Below are positions 62,760 to 64,000 of a stretch of DNA of 64,000 bases, piece by piece. This DNA comes from Sphingobacterium paludis. Its GTDB lineage: Bacteria > Bacteroidota > Bacteroidia > Sphingobacteriales > Sphingobacteriaceae. The DNA lies in contig NZ_SNZV01000005.1 of the NCBI RefSeq assembly GCF_004364125.1, positions 310,001 through 374,000 of the forward strand. The letters run 5' to 3'. The notes below the pieces were generated by a model. The model worked only from the letters and a program-made list of their open reading frames with translations, was not told where the DNA came from and ran no database searches. The position numbers were made by a program, and so were the translations under genes. How positions within the stretch are numbered: the stretch's first letter is position 1; each line of letters opens with the position of its first letter.

Positions 62760-63521
62760 TTACCACAAACGATAGGCCGCGCCAAGAGTCACGTACATGT
62801 TATGCAAGTCGTATCCCACGCCCTTGAAAGATGATGGAAAGATCGGCTGCGCGCCCACCTGGGCCGTGAGTGTTGCCTGCCAATGTACACCAAAGTTCCG
62901 GGCAAAGGCTAGGTGCCCTCCCCAATCCCATTTACGGATTTGCTCTGCAAAGTCAAAAGTTGCCCTGTCGATCAGTACTTTCTCGCCGAGAGAGTCGCCT
63001 TTGCGAATATATCCATCAGAGACACTGCCTTCAAAACGGCCATTGAGCAATCTCGCTACGTACAGACCAATTTTAAAATCCCAAGACCCTAAACGATAGC
63101 CCCCATAAACAGGAAGCGTTAGGTAACTATTTTTAACCGTTGTCGCGTTCGTGCCGCTAAAATCACCCTCAAAGGTACCTTGATCGCCCGAGGCATTATC
63201 AACAGTAATGATCGTATGAAAATACTGTACGCTATCCGTTACTTCCATCCCCTTCACATCGAAACGTAATGCTGCGCCGACTAGCCACTTTTCGGAAATG
63301 TCATAAGTCGCTTCATATCCGATAGATGGCGCAAAGACGGGCGAGTAGCTTTTTATTTCTCGAATGGTATTCGGCAGGGAAAACGGCGCACTCGCACCTA
63401 GGTTGTACCCAACAGTTATCCGGTGCTGTATATCGCCAATTCGGAAAGCATGTTGCGCACAAAGTTGGCCTGTGTATAGTAATAAGGCACAAAGTATGAT
63501 TTGGTACATATGTTTGGTCAT
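62760..63521 (-). CDS. Outer-membrane beta-barrel protein (porin-like/PorT-like)
   Basis: 253 residues with signal peptide MYQIILCALLLYTGQLCA. Alternating strands (HRITVGYNLGASAPFSL, YLTLPVYGGYRLGSWDFKIG, HNMYVTLGAAYRLW) end in an aromatic residue as in outer-membrane barrels. Loops include a possible calcium- or ligand-binding acidic stretch (DNASGDQGTFEGDFSGTN). The start overlaps the stop of the upstream PCMD gene (ATGA), so the two are coupled and probably act together. Confidence 0.8.
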   Translation of the reverse strand: MTKHMYQIILCALLLYTGQLCAQHAFRIGDIQHRITVGYNLGASAPFSLPNTIREIKSYSPVFAPSIGYEATYDISEKWLVGAALRFDVKGMEVTDSVQYFHTIITVDNASGDQGTFEGDFSGTNATTVKNSYLTLPVYGGYRLGSWDFKIGLYVARLLNGRFEGSVSDGYIRKGDSLGEKVLIDRATFDFAEQIRKWDWGGHLAFARNFGVHWQATLTAQVGAQPIFPSSFKGVGYDLHNMYVTLGAAYRLW

Positions 63522-64000
63522 AATTTTGGAATTACACGTAAGCTATCAACCACCAACCGGGAACCAATTGCACCACGGTATTCATTCCCGTCTGCACTAG
63601 AGGAAGCCACTATGGCGACCATGACATGATCACTAATATTGACACCCTGTTTGTAAACAAATGGCACATCAAAGCGCGTAAAATTCGCCTTATCCGATCC
63701 ATCAGATAGCTCGGCACGAGCGATAACCTTATCCGATGTCATCACATTGGTGGCATTCAAGCGCTCGGTTCCATTAAAAAGTACGGCATATATGGCGCAC
63801 TTATCTTTGACAGCAGGCTGCACCACACCTTCGCGGTTCTGGTAGTCCGCACCTGCAGTATACTTGTAGTACCCAGTAAAGCGATCGGGCAGTCCGATAT
63901 AGGGCTGACCAAATTCTGTTGCGGCTAAAGGATTGAGTAATGCTTGAGATGCATTAAAATCGCCTAAAAATAGCGATCCCGCAAAAAGGCGAATCCCAAC
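63518..64000 (-). CDS. PCMD-domain protein, C-terminal part (cut by window edge)
   Basis: Open from the window edge to the TGA at 63518 (160 codons). It contains the PCMD (putative carbohydrate metabolism) domain pattern: AGSLFLGDF, then NPLAATEFGQPYIGLPDRFTG and YYKYTAGADY, ending SRLVVDSLRV. The domain is found in exported Bacteroidota proteins and is thought to bind carbohydrate. The N-terminus with any signal peptide is outside the window. It is coupled to the beta-barrel gene by a 4-base overlap. Confidence 0.85.
   Translation of the reverse strand, partial: VGIRLFAGSLFLGDFNASQALLNPLAATEFGQPYIGLPDRFTGYYKYTAGADYQNREGVVQPAVKDKCAIYAVLFNGTERLNATNVMTSDKVIARAELSDGSDKANFTRFDVPFVYKQGVNISDHVMVAIVASSSADGNEYRGAIGSRLVVDSLRVIPKL

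Noticed and set aside
1..64000. tRNA, rRNA, IS elements, integrase/att sites, CRISPR arrays, classical riboswitches
   Set aside because: None could be recognised on either strand. The window has no transposase, integrase or regular spaced repeats.

Overview
The window looks like a chromosomal segment of a Sphingobacteriaceae-type Bacteroidota (Sphingobacterium, Pedobacter or a close relative). The signs are two SusC/SusD pairs, a FecR/ECF-sigma trans-envelope system, a fimbrillin-type lipoprotein, PCMD and DUF4142 proteins, few Shine-Dalgarno sites, and several promoters that fit the Bacteroidota pattern (-33 TTG, about 19-20 bp, -7 TAnnTTTG). I see no rRNA, tRNA, IS element, prophage or CRISPR array.

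Layout. 1-5 kb: stress genes (zinc alcohol dehydrogenase, FAD oxidoreductase with Rieske domain, DUF892, manganese catalase, DUF4142 lipoprotein), then a decayed beta-barrel relic. 5-8 kb: alpha/beta hydrolase, then a umuC-SRAP operon for translesion synthesis and abasic-site repair. 8-14 kb: a giant DUF4132/MolR-type protein with a 137-aa partner. 14-19.5 kb: a probable zinc-starvation locus with a COG0523 GTPase, a ZnuD-like TonB receptor and a lipoprotein. 19.5-23.4 kb: multi-PAS histidine kinase, a 39-aa peptide gene and a TspO-like protein. 23.7-31.8 kb: FecR, STN-containing SusC, SusD, lipoprotein and ECF sigma. 32-35 kb: bacteriophytochrome kinase and a UmuD-like gene. 35-38 kb: 57-aa peptide plus fimbrillin-like lipoprotein and a structured non-coding stretch. 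38-44 kb: RND tripartite efflux operon and a DUF3072 protein. 44.5-50 kb: CheB-CheR-PAS fusion, histidine kinase and CheB operon. 50-61 kb: alpha-mannan utilisation locus (two GH76, SusE-like, SusD, SusC, ROK kinase, LacI regulator). 61-64 kb: small membrane protein, SDR relic, PKD lipoprotein, secreted protein, beta-barrel protein and a PCMD protein cut by the edge.

The strongest signals are regulatory or catalytic. (1) The umuC and umuD-like genes lie 27 kb apart, yet each has the palindrome TACTAA-N5-TTAGTA directly abutting a -7 TAnnTTTG box. (2) That UmuD homologue has lost both residues of the Ser/Lys protease dyad (Ala50, Arg87). (3) GCAAC-N3-GTTGC palindromes hold the -33 elements of three promoters in the zinc locus; one also doubles as a terminator stem. 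(4) AAACCGGTTT-type palindromes next to a LacI regulator mark the promoters of the mannan SusC and ROK genes. (5) A CheB-CheR fusion lacks the CheB catalytic Ser, while an intact CheB is encoded in the same operon.
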